A DNA stretch of 30,746 nucleotides from Gammaproteobacteria bacterium (lineage in GTDB: Bacteria; Pseudomonadota; Gammaproteobacteria; Thiohalomonadales; Thiohalomonadaceae), in NCBI GenBank assembly GCA_023228645.1, contig JALOAT010000048.1:1-30746 (forward strand), in the 5' to 3' direction. The notes beneath the pieces were generated by a model, which was given only the letters and a program-made list of their open reading frames with translations, searched no databases and was not told the DNA's origin. This document shows, piece by piece, positions 8,059 to 16,419 of this stretch (its first letter is position 1; each line of letters opens with the position of its first letter). The position numbers were made by a program, and so were the translations under genes.

Positions 8059-9624
8059 CTAATAATCTAGCCCGTTTGCTTCTTTTACTCCCCGTTCAGG
8101 CAGCGCCACGGTAAACCGTGCCCCTTTGCCGGGAGCACTTTTTAGGGAAAGCCGCCCACCCACGTCCTGGACGATGATCCGGGTGATGGACAGACCCAGC
8201 CCGGTGCCCTTGCCAGGCGGCCTGGTCGTGAAGAACGGGTCGAAGATCCTTTGCTGCAACTCGGGGGGGATGCCGGGTCCGGAATCGGCGACCTCGATGC
8301 GCACCCATCCGCCTGCTTCGTGGGCAGAGACGCACAGGGTCCGGTCCTCTGCGTGCTCCAGCGCATCGCGGGCATTGAGCAGCAGGTTGATGAACGCCTG
8401 TTGCAAGTGGTTTTCCTTGGTGACGACCTTGGGCAGATCGACATCGAAGTGGCGAATGAGCCTGATCTCCCGTACCTTCAGATCAGGTTCGACCAGTTCG
8501 AGGGCACGCTCCAGGATGGCGACGACATCCGTTTCCTTCGCCTCTTCCGTGATGGGGCGCGCGAACGCCAACAGGCCATGCAGGAGTGCACGCATCCGCT
8601 GCAATTCCCGATCGGCCCTCTCAAGCCTGCGCGCGACCTCCGGTTCTTTGACGACGCGGCGAGCATTGGCCAGGTAATTGATGACACCCATCATGGGATT
8701 GTTCAGCTCGTGGGCCACGCCCGCCGCCATGGTGCCGATGGCGGAGAGCTTTTCAGCCTGCACCACCTGCTGCTGGGTCGCGCGCAACTCGGCGAGGGCT
8801 TGCTCCAGTTGTCGGTTGAGCGAGCGGAGTTCGTCCTCCGCTAGCTGCAGGGCGGAGATGTCGCGCGCCGCCGCGAAGACGCCCGCGACTTCACCCAGTT
8901 CGTCGCGATATACCGCGGCGTTGAAAAGCACAGGCGTAACCTTTCCGTCCGCGCGTCGCAGCTCCAGCCGCACATCGCGCACATACCCGTCGGCGAACGC
9001 AATTGCGAAAGCCTTGTGCGCCTTTTCGGGGTCAGTGAAAATCTGGTCCACAGGCGAACCGACGAGCTCACCCTGCGACTTCCCCGTGAAGACCTCGGTG
9101 ATGCTGTTCACTTGCGCCACCAGGCCGTTGGGGCCGATGGTCAGCATGGGATCGAGACTCGATTCGAGGATACTCACCAGCCGGAGGTTGGTATGACGCA
9201 GCTGCTCCTCCACTCTCGCACGTTCCGCGATTTCGTGGGCGAGTGCGGTGTTCGTGACCTGGGTAGCCGCGCGCTCGGTCGCCACATCCTCAAGGACGTT
9301 GATTAAGGCCCTTTGGGTCAGCTCCAGTTCCCTTTCATTGGCGGCCGTGTCTTCGAGGATGTTGAGCACCGCACGATGTGCCAATTCTGTGGAGCGCGCC
9401 TCATGCGCGACGTCCTCGAGTATATTGAAGGACGCACGCTGCATCGCTTCCAGCTCCTTCTCTTCCTCCGCCGCATCCTCGAACATGTTGAGCATGGCCT
9501 TGTCGACCTTCCAAAGCCATTCACTCTCCCGCTGGAGATCTTCCAGGATGTTGAGCAAGGCCCGCTGGTAGTCGTCGCGCGCACTCTCCGGCCCGCGGGT
9601 GTCGTTCGTCTGCGGTCCGGGCAT
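8059..9624 (-). CDS. PAS histidine kinase with NILED coiled-coil repeats
   Basis: This is a soluble-looking kinase of about 521 residues with no TM segment. Residues about 20-125 form five exact 21-residue repeats, each with Asn-x-(Leu/Phe)-Glu-Asp, predicted as a long coiled coil. A PAS domain follows (about 148-265, SILESSLDPMLTIGPNG), then a short coiled coil and the catalytic core. The core has His305 in GVAHELNNPMMG, the N box NLLLNARDALE, the G1 box DSGPGIPPE and FDPFFTTRPPGKGTGLGL. It should autophosphorylate and pass phosphate to the receiver encoded next. The ATG at 9624 overlaps the upstream stop as TGATG, indicating translational coupling; a GTG one codon earlier is also possible. 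The N-terminal repeat probably transmits signals or binds the PAS array protein (inference). Confidence 0.93.
   Translation of the reverse strand: MPGPQTNDTRGPESARDDYQRALLNILEDLQRESEWLWKVDKAMLNMFEDAAEEEKELEAMQRASFNILEDVAHEARSTELAHRAVLNILEDTAANERELELTQRALINVLEDVATERAATQVTNTALAHEIAERARVEEQLRHTNLRLVSILESSLDPMLTIGPNGLVAQVNSITEVFTGKSQGELVGSPVDQIFTDPEKAHKAFAIAFADGYVRDVRLELRRADGKVTPVLFNAAVYRDELGEVAGVFAAARDISALQLAEDELRSLNRQLEQALAELRATQQQVVQAEKLSAIGTMAAGVAHELNNPMMGVINYLANARRVVKEPEVARRLERADRELQRMRALLHGLLAFARPITEEAKETDVVAILERALELVEPDLKVREIRLIRHFDVDLPKVVTKENHLQQAFINLLLNARDALEHAEDRTLCVSAHEAGGWVRIEVADSGPGIPPELQQRIFDPFFTTRPPGKGTGLGLSITRIIVQDVGGRLSLKSAPGKGARFTVALPERGVKEANGLDY
9250..9564 (-). repeat. Five 63-bp repeats coding a 21-residue heptad unit
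   Basis: In the kinase, Asn residues of the motifs NILED, NMFED, NILED, NILED and NVLED fall at positions 25, 46, 67, 88 and 109, an exact 21-residue (63-base, three-heptad) period. Glu-Asp is invariant and each unit begins with (R/K)A. The DNA copies have diverged, so this is an old repeat held by selection on the protein. Confidence 0.9.
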
Positions 9625-12389
9625 CACGGCCGCGTCTCCGGGTCCGGGAGCTGCTGCTTCAATTCCTCGATCTGCTTCTTGAGTTCGATCATTTTCAACT
9701 CGCGACCCACCGTGAGCTTGCGGAACCGCTCGAGATCGGCAAGCCGGTCCATTTCCTTCATGCGCTGCTCGGCCACTTCGGCCTCGGCCCTGCGCTGTGC
9801 CGTTACGTCGCGGGCTGCGGCAAAGACCCCGAGAACCTTTCCATTCACGTCCCTGTAGATGGTAGCGTTGTAGACGACGTGGGTGAGGCGTCCGTCGCGG
9901 TGGCGGATAGTCAGTGGGTAGTCGGTAATGAAGCCACTGGAGAAGGCCTGCTGGTAGCCGGCGCGCGCCTTGTCAGGCTCGGTGAAGTAGGTCGAGAAGT
10001 CCGTGCCGATGAGCTGGTCGCGGGGGACGCCGGTGACCCGGATGGTCGCCTCGTTCACGTCGGTGATCTTGCCGTCGGTGCTGATGGTGACAAAAGGATC
10101 GAGGCTGGCCTCGATGAGGCTGCGGGCGTACTGGGAGGCTTGGCGGAGCGCCGTCACGTCACGGGCCGCAGCGAAAACCCCGGTCACCTTGCCATGGGCA
10201 TCCTTGTAGACCGAGGCGTTGTAGAGCACCTCCGTGAGGTGGCCGTCGCGATGGCGGATGGTGAGTGGGTAGTCCGTGACGTACCCTTTGGCGAACACCT
10301 GCTGATAACCAGCACGCGCCTTGTCAGGCTCGGTGAAGTAGTCGGAAAAGTCGGTCCCGACGAGATCCTCACGCGTACGGCCGGTCGCCCGTACGGTCGC
10401 CTCGTTCACGTCGGTGACTTTGCCTTCGAGACTGATGGTCACGAAGGGGTCGAGGCTGGCCTCGATGAGGCTGCGCGCGTATTGGGAGGCCTGGCGCAGC
10501 GCGGTCACGGCGCGGGCCGCGGCGAATACCCCGCCCACCTTGCCATGGACATCCTTGTAGACCGACGCGTTGTAGAGCACCTCCGTGAGGTGGCCGTCGC
10601 GATGGCGGATGGTGAGCGGGTAGTCCATGACGAAGCCCCGGGCGAAGACCTGTTGGTAGCCGGCGCGCGCCTTGTCGGGCTCGGTGAAGTAGTTGGAGAA
10701 GTCGGTCCCGATGAGTTCCTCACGCGTATGGCCGGTCACCTGCACCGTCGCCTCGTTCACGTCGGAAATCTTGCCTTCGAGGCTGATGGTCACAAAGGGG
10801 TCGAGGCTCGCCTCGATGAGACTGCGGGAATACTGGGAGGCGACACGGAGTTGCTCTTCGACGCGACGTTTGTCAGAGATGTCATTGCTCATCAGCAAGA
10901 AGCCGATGGGGTGTCCCTCCGTGTCGTCGCGGCGGGTCACCACCACGCTCGCGGGGAAGCGTGAGCCGTCCTTGCGTTTGCGGATGAACTCGCCCTCGGC
11001 AATGCCTTTTTCGTAGGCGGTGTTGAGCAGGCGTTCGACGGCGCCGGATTCCACATCCTCGGGGATGTGCAGGACGGCGGAGTCGCTGCCGAGGATCTCG
11101 TGGGCCTCGTAGCCGTAGTTGCGACGCGCACCTTCGTTCCAGGAGAGAATCTTGTGGTTCAGGTCCTTGCCGATGAGTGAGTACTTGGTGGAACTCTGCA
11201 GGATATTGTCGAGGAAGTTTTTGGTCTCGGTGAACTCATGCATGACTCGCTTCGATTCGGTGACGTCACGCGCCGCCGCAAAGACGCCTGCCACGTCGCC
11301 GGTGGCATCCTTGTAGACCGAGGCGTTGTAGAGCACGTCGGTGAGGCGGCCGTCCCGGTGGCGAATGGTGAGCGGGTAATCGGTGACGAAGCCCTTGGCG
11401 AACACCTGCTGATAGCCGCTGCGCGCCTTCTCCGGCTCGGTGAAATACTCGGAGAAGTCGGTGCCGATGAGCTGCTCGCGCGGTACGCCGGTGACCCGCA
11501 CCGTGGCTTCGTTGACATCGGTGATCTTGCCGGCGGGGCTGATGGTCACGAAGGGGTCGAGGCTGGCCTCGATGAGGCTGCGGGCGTACTGAGCGGCTCC
11601 GCGATGCGCCGTCACATCGCGTGCCGCCACGAAGGCGCCGAGCACCTTCCCGCTGATATCCCGGTAGAGCGACACGTTGCAGAGGACACCAAGCAGTCGC
11701 CCGTCCCGGTGGCGGATGGTGAGCGGGTAGTCGGTGACGAGGCCTTTGGCAAAGACCTGCTCGTAAGCGGCACGCGCCTTTTCAGGTTCCGTAAAGTAGC
11801 CGGAGAAGTCGCTGCCGATGAGCTGGTCGCGGGGCACGCCGGTGACGCGTACTGTCGCCTCGTTGACGTCGCTGATCTTGCCCTCGGGGCTGATAGTCAG
11901 GAAGGGGTCGAGGCTCGCCTCGATAAGGCCGCGAGCATATTCGGAGGCCTGCTTCATGGCCGTCACGTCATGCGCTACGGCGATGGCCCCGAGCACATGG
12001 CCTCGCGCGTCCTTGTAGACCGAGGCCTTGTAGAGCACCTCGGCAAGGTGACCGTCGAGATGACGGATGGTCAGTGGACAATCGGTAATGAACCCTTGTG
12101 CAAATACCTGCTGGTAGCAGGCCCGCGCCTTGTCCGGTTCGGTGAAGTAGTCGGCAAACACGGTCCCTACGAGATCGTCACGGGATACGCCGGTGATGCG
12201 GACCATCGCCCCGTTGACGTCGGTGATCTTGCCGTCCGGGCTGATGGCGACGAAGGGATCGAGACTGGCATCGATAACGCTGAGGGCGTATTCGGGCGAT
12301 GCATTTCGCGACCGGGAACGAACGTCCATGGCGCTCTTGTGCCCCCTTTTCCCCACGGGCGGCCTCCGCCCGGATTTCATGGCGTCCAC
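9624..12389 (-). CDS. Seven-PAS array protein without output domain
   Basis: This protein of about 920 residues is almost entirely PAS domains. Six are near-identical (SLIEASLDPFVTIS, then VNEATVRVTGVPR, YFTEPDKARAGYQQVF, DYPLTIRHRDG and FAAARDVTA) and one, between the third and fourth of these, is a different PAS (SLIGKDLNHKILSWNEGA). A C-terminal helix follows, with RKLTVGRELKMIELKKQI, a segment often seen at the end of PAS sensor arrays. There is no TM helix, kinase, GGDEF or other effector domain. The stop overlaps the ATG of the kinase (TGATG), so the two products are likely made together and the array probably feeds the kinase. The start is uncertain: GTG at 12389 or ATG at 12380, neither with a strong ribosome site. 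The ligand or cofactor is unknown. Confidence 0.9.
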   Translation of the reverse strand: MDAMKSGRRPPVGKRGHKSAMDVRSRSRNASPEYALSVIDASLDPFVAISPDGKITDVNGAMVRITGVSRDDLVGTVFADYFTEPDKARACYQQVFAQGFITDCPLTIRHLDGHLAEVLYKASVYKDARGHVLGAIAVAHDVTAMKQASEYARGLIEASLDPFLTISPEGKISDVNEATVRVTGVPRDQLIGSDFSGYFTEPEKARAAYEQVFAKGLVTDYPLTIRHRDGRLLGVLCNVSLYRDISGKVLGAFVAARDVTAHRGAAQYARSLIEASLDPFVTISPAGKITDVNEATVRVTGVPREQLIGTDFSEYFTEPEKARSGYQQVFAKGFVTDYPLTIRHRDGRLTDVLYNASVYKDATGDVAGVFAAARDVTESKRVMHEFTETKNFLDNILQSSTKYSLIGKDLNHKILSWNEGARRNYGYEAHEILGSDSAVLHIPEDVESGAVERLLNTAYEKGIAEGEFIRKRKDGSRFPASVVVTRRDDTEGHPIGFLLMSNDISDKRRVEEQLRVASQYSRSLIEASLDPFVTISLEGKISDVNEATVQVTGHTREELIGTDFSNYFTEPDKARAGYQQVFARGFVMDYPLTIRHRDGHLTEVLYNASVYKDVHGKVGGVFAAARAVTALRQASQYARSLIEASLDPFVTISLEGKVTDVNEATVRATGRTREDLVGTDFSDYFTEPDKARAGYQQVFAKGYVTDYPLTIRHRDGHLTEVLYNASVYKDAHGKVTGVFAAARDVTALRQASQYARSLIEASLDPFVTISTDGKITDVNEATIRVTGVPRDQLIGTDFSTYFTEPDKARAGYQQAFSSGFITDYPLTIRHRDGRLTHVVYNATIYRDVNGKVLGVFAAARDVTAQRRAEAEVAEQRMKEMDRLADLERFRKLTVGRELKMIELKKQIEELKQQLPDPETRP
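9798..12289 (-). repeat. 351-bp tandem PAS repeats
   Basis: The same sequence landmark recurs at 10099, 10450, 10801, 11557, 11908 and 12259. The spacing is exactly 351 bases (117 codons), except for one 756-base step that holds an additional divergent PAS of 135 codons (about 10845-11240). Units at 10200-10280 and 10551-10631 differ at only a few bases, so at least these copies arose or were homogenised recently. Confidence 0.92.
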
Positions 12390-12458
12390 GAAAGCATAGG
12401 AGAGCCCGAGTCGCCTGAGAGGGTTGCCGAGGCATGCCGTTTGGGCGCGCGTCGCGGT

Positions 12459-12921
12459 TCAGGACAGGGAAACCCGATTGCGTCCCGCAGACTTGGCCGC
12501 GTAAAGCGCGGAATCCAGTCGATTGATGACGGCGTCGCGCGTCTCGCGCTTTGCGTATTGGAGTAACTCCGATGCTCACGGTAACGCCGCCCACCTCGTC
12601 AGGTTCGGTCTTGACCGCCTGCCGAATCCGCTCGGCAAGACGATGGGCGCCGTCGCGATCCGTTTCCGACATCAGGACAATGAATTCCTCGCCGCCGTAG
12701 CGGAAAAACTGATCGACCTCTCGCAGGTTACGCTGGACGATACCGCAGAGGTCTCGTAGAACGCGATCGCCTGCCTCGTGACCGAACCTGTCATTCACCT
12801 GTTTGAAATGGTCGATGTCGAGCATTGCCAGCGCGAAGCGGCGTTCGTAACGGTTCGCATGGGTCATTTCCTGAGCCAGAGCCCGCTCAAATCCCGCGCG
12901 GTTGTCGGAAGTGGCGTGGCT
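12459..12921 (-). pseudogene. GGDEF-domain remnant
   Basis: The frame from a stop at 12922-12924 reads SDNRAGFERALAQEMTHANRY, FALAMLDIDHFKQVNDRFGH and FRYGGEEFIVLM, then VTVSIGVTPIRKARDA: a diguanylate cyclase with a GGEEF active-site loop. After that the frame is lost. The natural ending, DSALYAAKSAGRNRVSLS followed by TGA at 12459-12461, lies in another frame, so an indel occurs in the GCGCGAGACGCGCGACG stretch near 12540. The N-terminus is also cut: the usual DALTGL motif is replaced by an in-frame stop. The gene is about one domain long with no sensor. It lies about 70 bases upstream of the PAS array on the same strand and may once have headed that operon. Confidence 0.75.
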
Positions 12922-13041
12922 TCATGGCTGTTATCTTCCCGAAACGTTTCCGCTAAAAATATAGTGCTTGGGGTGACGCGTTTGGCCCACGGCGGCTTGC
13001 GGCTATGCTTGGGGACGGCGAAGGACGCCGGAGAACCGGCC

Positions 13042-13465
13042 ATGCTCAAGGAATTTTATGCGTTCATCGCCCGCGGAAACGTCGTAGACCTCGCAGTGGT
13101 GGTGATTATTGGTGCCGCGTTTACCGGGATTGTTGATTCCATCGTGCACGATCTGATGACCCAGGCACTTGGGCGACTGGGCGATCGAAACTTCTCCGAT
13201 TTGTATCTCGTGTTGAAGGGCAGCGTGCCCCGCGGCACGAGCTATGAGGCGGCCAAAGGGATGGCATTGGTGTTCGGTTACGGCGCGTTTCTCACAGCGC
13301 TCATTAACTTCCTGCTCATCGGCCTGGTCGTGTTTGGCATCGTGCAGGCAATCAACCGTGTGTACAGGAAGCAAGCCGCCCGTGCCGGCGGCGGTCCCTG
13401 CGGAAACCCAATCCGAATCGTTGCTCAAGGAAAGTCGGGATCTCCTGAAGCAACACCCTCATTAA
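13042..13465 (+). pseudogene. mscL: Large-conductance mechanosensitive channel, frameshifted tail
   Basis: MscL forms a pentameric inner-membrane pore that opens under hypo-osmotic tension. The start ATG at 13042 follows GGAGA. The N-terminal helix and TM1 (MLKEFYAFIARGNVVDLAVV, IIGAAFTGIV) and TM2 (INFLLIGLVVFGIVQAINRV) are intact. The conserved cytoplasmic tail SESLLKESRDLLKQHPH with TAA at 13463-13465 is in another frame, so a one-base indel lies near 13370-13390; the span of 424 bases is one over a multiple of three. Without correction, the frame runs on past 13465 into the next gene. The C-terminal bundle is known to be dispensable for gating, so a channel could still be made. Either a sequencing error or a real lesion fits. 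Confidence 0.85.
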
Positions 13466-13566
13466 CAAGCGCGGTTCCAGAGGGGTATCCGGAGTCGGGA
13501 GTGGGAGAGCGCAGGCGGGGCGGGCTCGCCTGCGTGTTCATGGCCGTAAACTGCACGGAGGGATTT

Positions 13567-13911
13567 ATGGAACGGCTTTCGAAAGAAGGGATGCTGCTGG
13601 TTGTGCTTATCGCGTGGTTGGCGCCTTCCCTGGCACAGGACGCGTTCGTACGCATCGATGCCCCGGAGGAAGGGGCAATGCTTGATGCAATGGAGCAGCA
13701 CCAGCTGGTATACGAAGTGCAACCCGGTCCTCGTGGCAATCACGTGCATCTCTATGTGAACGATGACGAGGTCGCGATTTTGCGAGAACTTCAGGGGCGT
13801 CATACGCTCGAGACGCTGCCACCGGGAACGCATGACATCTGCGTCAAGGTGGTGAACCGCGGGCATGTGCCGATCGGCGTGGAGGACTGTGTCAAGGCAA
13901 CGGTGCAGTGA
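13567..13911 (+). CDS. Small secreted Ig-like hypothetical protein
   Basis: This 114-residue exported protein has its ATG at 13567 preceded by GGAGG at good spacing. Residues 1-23 form a signal peptide (MERLSKEG, hydrophobic core, SLAQ). The mature part looks all-beta: FVRIDAPEEGAMLD, then HVHLYVNDDEV, LETLPPGTHDICVKVVN and GVEDCVKATV. The pattern of a strand, HxHLYV and PPGxHxICV recalls small Ig-like/DUF4399-type periplasmic domains, and two cysteines near the end could form a disulfide. I do not recognise a named family. The stop overlaps the GTG of the next gene by two bases, so the two are coupled. Because of the mscL indel this frame is also open from mscL, which I regard as accidental. 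Confidence 0.75.
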   Translation: MERLSKEGMLLVVLIAWLAPSLAQDAFVRIDAPEEGAMLDAMEQHQLVYEVQPGPRGNHVHLYVNDDEVAILRELQGRHTLETLPPGTHDICVKVVNRGHVPIGVEDCVKATVQ

Positions 13912-14315
13912 TTGCAGAAAATCTCGCCTACGCGTTGGTTCAGGTGCTGCACAATTTGGGGGCGGCACTGGTGCTCGGTGCCGCCCTGGCTGCACTGTGG
14001 CCGGGCCACCTTGGCGATACGCGGGGGCTTGCCCGGCTCCAAACCGGCGCGTGGGCACTCCAGGCACTCACGGGCGCGGGCCTGGGTGCGGTCAGCTTCT
14101 ACTTCTACGGACGGTTCCCCGAGATCACGGTGCTGGCGCGCATCGCCTTGGGAATGGAGATCGCGGCGGCCTTCTTCGGGGTTGGACTGGGCGTCTTCTA
14201 CCTGCGGACATTCGCTACGTGGGCGGAAGCCGGACGCCGCCGCGCCTGGCGTATCCAGGCGGCCCTGGCAGCGATTGCGCTTACCGCTGCGGCGTTCTTA
14301 CGCTGGTTTTCCTGA
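13908..14315 (+). CDS. Four-helix membrane protein, unknown function
   Basis: This 135-residue protein has four predicted TM helices (about residues 5-30, 42-67, 74-100 and 112-134), rich in Ala, Gly and Leu. Visible features are LVQVLHNLGAALVLGAALAA in helix 1, with one histidine, and SFYFYGRFPE after helix 2. The GTG start at 13908 overlaps the stop of the secreted protein gene (GTGA), implying coupled translation and a shared role. Histidine-bearing small four-helix proteins can be heme- or copper-associated (CopD-like), but nothing here proves that. The family is not recognised. Confidence 0.7.
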   Translation: MIAENLAYALVQVLHNLGAALVLGAALAALWPGHLGDTRGLARLQTGAWALQALTGAGLGAVSFYFYGRFPEITVLARIALGMEIAAAFFGVGLGVFYLRTFATWAEAGRRRAWRIQAALAAIALTAAAFLRWFS

Positions 14316-14397
14316 TCGTCGCTCCGGTCGGCGGCTGGTGGAGATGGAATCCTCCTCCCGAGGATTCGAGCGAATCCTCCCTTCTGCGTCCGCTTCG

Positions 14398-16419
14398 CTA
14401 CAAGCGGAAGACGGCGACCATGCCTTTGAGTTCTTCGGCGAGACGGGCCAGTTCGGTGCTGGATGACGCGGTCTGAGTGGAGGCCGCCGCGTTTTGATCC
14501 GACACCTGGGCGATCTGGACCACGTTTCGGTTGATTTCTTCCGCCACGACGGTTTGTTCCTCGGCGGCACTGGCGATCTGCGCACTCATGTCGGCGATGG
14601 TTGTCACCGAACGGGTGATTGAGTCGAGTGCCTTTCCCGCGCGGGCCGCCATGGAGACGCCTTCTTCGGTGCGCTTCTCGCTGGTTTCCATGGCGTCGAC
14701 GGCCTTGCGTGCGCCGCTCTGCAGCTTTTCGATCATCGCCTGGATCTCCTGCGTCGATCGCTGCGTACGGCCGGCCAGGGTACGCACCTCATCGGCAACC
14801 ACGGCAAAGCCGCGGCCCTGCTCGCCGGCGCGAGCCGCCTCGATGGCGGCATTCAGGGCGAGCAGGTTGGTCTGCTCGGCGACGGCGCGAATCACATCGA
14901 GCACCTTGCCGATCTCATCACTGTCGGCACCCAGTTGGCGGACCGAGTGGGCCGCCCCGCGGATGTCCTGCGCCAGCACATTGATGGTGCGCACGGTGTC
15001 CTGCACCACGTCGTGGGCCGTGTGGGTTTCCTGCTGAGCTTCGCGCGTGGCGTCGGAGGTAGACGCCGCGCTGCGCGCGACATCCTGCACGGTCGCGCTC
15101 ATTTCATTGATCGCTGTTGCGACCTGATCGGTCTGTGACAACTGCTCGGTGATGCCCTGATTGGTTTGCTCGCTGACGGCGGAAAGCTCTTCCGCGGCCG
15201 TTGCGACATGATCCGTGGAACGCAACACCTTGCTGACAAGCTGCCGGAAGCGAACGCTCATTGCATTCACCTGATCGGCGATGAAACGGATCTCATCCCG
15301 CGTGTGCATGACGATTTGCACGGTGAGATCGCCGTCCGCGATGCGGTGGATGCCGTCTTTCAGCTCGGCGATGGAGCCCATGACGGCGCGGTAGAAACAG
15401 GTAAATAGGTAAGCGAGAGCGACAAGCACTGCGAGAATCACGCTCAGCGCGAGGCGCTTGATGGTTTCGTAGTCGGCCATGCGCTGTTGCAGCACCTCGT
15501 CCAGCGTCGGGACGATCACATCGAAAAATGCGAACACCGCGTCGATGGCGCGTGTACTGCGGTCGAATATTTCGACCGCAGTGGTCGAGACCTCTTCTTG
15601 GGCCATCATGCCGTTGAGCAAGTCGAGATAGCCATCGATGGTGTTTGACGCCTGCAAACCGGGCTGATCGAGGCGAGCGCGCAGGTGCGGGTCGTCGCGC
15701 ACGATGGCGGCGAGGTTATGCGACAAGTCCTTATTGGCTTCACGAACGCGGTCCACCCGTATCGCGAGTTGTGCCCACGATTGTGGTTTGAAGCTGCCGT
15801 GTGCAGCGATGCCGGCCGCGATGGCGCGGGACTGTCCCATCCCTTCGGTGAGCGCCGGCAACCGTTGCACCATCAGCTCCATCATGTAATAGCTGCCCAG
15901 CTCCGGATCGAGGATCAGGTTGGATGTCTCGGCGAGGTGAGTGATGAAGTCGCGCAGACCCTCGATGAGCGCGGTGTGGCGCTCAAAGCTCTGCGGCGCG
16001 GTGTAGCCGTAGACCTCCTGCTTGAGCCCGTCCCAGGCCCGTTGCAGTGACGCCAGCTTGTCGCCGGTCTTCAATGCCTGGCGCAGGCGTTCATCGGTTG
16101 CACGCAACGCCGCGAACTGAGCATCGATGGCGGCCTGCCGCTGCTGCATGCGTGCACGGAAGCTTTCGTCGCCATTGTGAAACCCGGAGCTCATGCCGCG
16201 GTGTTGCTGAATGTCCGCGATGGGCTGACGCAACCCGGCAATGTATTCGATGCCGAGCCGCTGCTGTTCCATGAAGCGGATCCGTTGACTGACCTCGTCC
16301 ACGAGGAAATAACCCATGACCACCAGCGGGACGAGAAAAACGATGCCGATGAGCAAGAACTTGTGCGGATACCGCAGTCTGTTCAGCAGGCGTATGCCGG
16401 GGTTTAAGACGAAATGCAT
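14398..16419 (-). CDS. Methyl-accepting chemotaxis protein
   Basis: This is a 673-residue transmembrane chemoreceptor. TM1 is at about residues 21-42. A long periplasmic helical region follows, with a QHRGMSSGF segment resembling the start of NIT or helical-bundle ligand domains. TM2 is at about 322-345, then come HAMP (about 345-400) and the cytoplasmic four-helix signalling rod. The hairpin tip EQTNLLALNAAIEAARAGEQ and GRGFAVVADEVRTLAGRT are the hallmark that contacts CheA and CheW. There is no C-terminal CheR-tethering pentapeptide. The ATG at 16419 has AGAGGAA seven bases upstream. The gene is alone on its strand, so it must work with chemosensory proteins coded elsewhere. The ligand is unknown. 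Confidence 0.95.
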   Translation of the reverse strand: MHFVLNPGIRLLNRLRYPHKFLLIGIVFLVPLVVMGYFLVDEVSQRIRFMEQQRLGIEYIAGLRQPIADIQQHRGMSSGFHNGDESFRARMQQRQAAIDAQFAALRATDERLRQALKTGDKLASLQRAWDGLKQEVYGYTAPQSFERHTALIEGLRDFITHLAETSNLILDPELGSYYMMELMVQRLPALTEGMGQSRAIAAGIAAHGSFKPQSWAQLAIRVDRVREANKDLSHNLAAIVRDDPHLRARLDQPGLQASNTIDGYLDLLNGMMAQEEVSTTAVEIFDRSTRAIDAVFAFFDVIVPTLDEVLQQRMADYETIKRLALSVILAVLVALAYLFTCFYRAVMGSIAELKDGIHRIADGDLTVQIVMHTRDEIRFIADQVNAMSVRFRQLVSKVLRSTDHVATAAEELSAVSEQTNQGITEQLSQTDQVATAINEMSATVQDVARSAASTSDATREAQQETHTAHDVVQDTVRTINVLAQDIRGAAHSVRQLGADSDEIGKVLDVIRAVAEQTNLLALNAAIEAARAGEQGRGFAVVADEVRTLAGRTQRSTQEIQAMIEKLQSGARKAVDAMETSEKRTEEGVSMAARAGKALDSITRSVTTIADMSAQIASAAEEQTVVAEEINRNVVQIAQVSDQNAAASTQTASSSTELARLAEELKGMVAVFRL

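Noticed and set aside
11238..12566. Plus-strand repetitive open frame (442 residues) opposite the PAS array
   Set aside because: Its repeats simply reflect the 351-base PAS units on the other strand.
12778..13911. A single 377-residue open frame from before mscL to the end of the secreted protein gene
   Set aside because: It joins 88 non-conserved residues, mscL with a misframed tail and a second gene that has its own ribosome site and signal peptide. I annotated the two genes separately.
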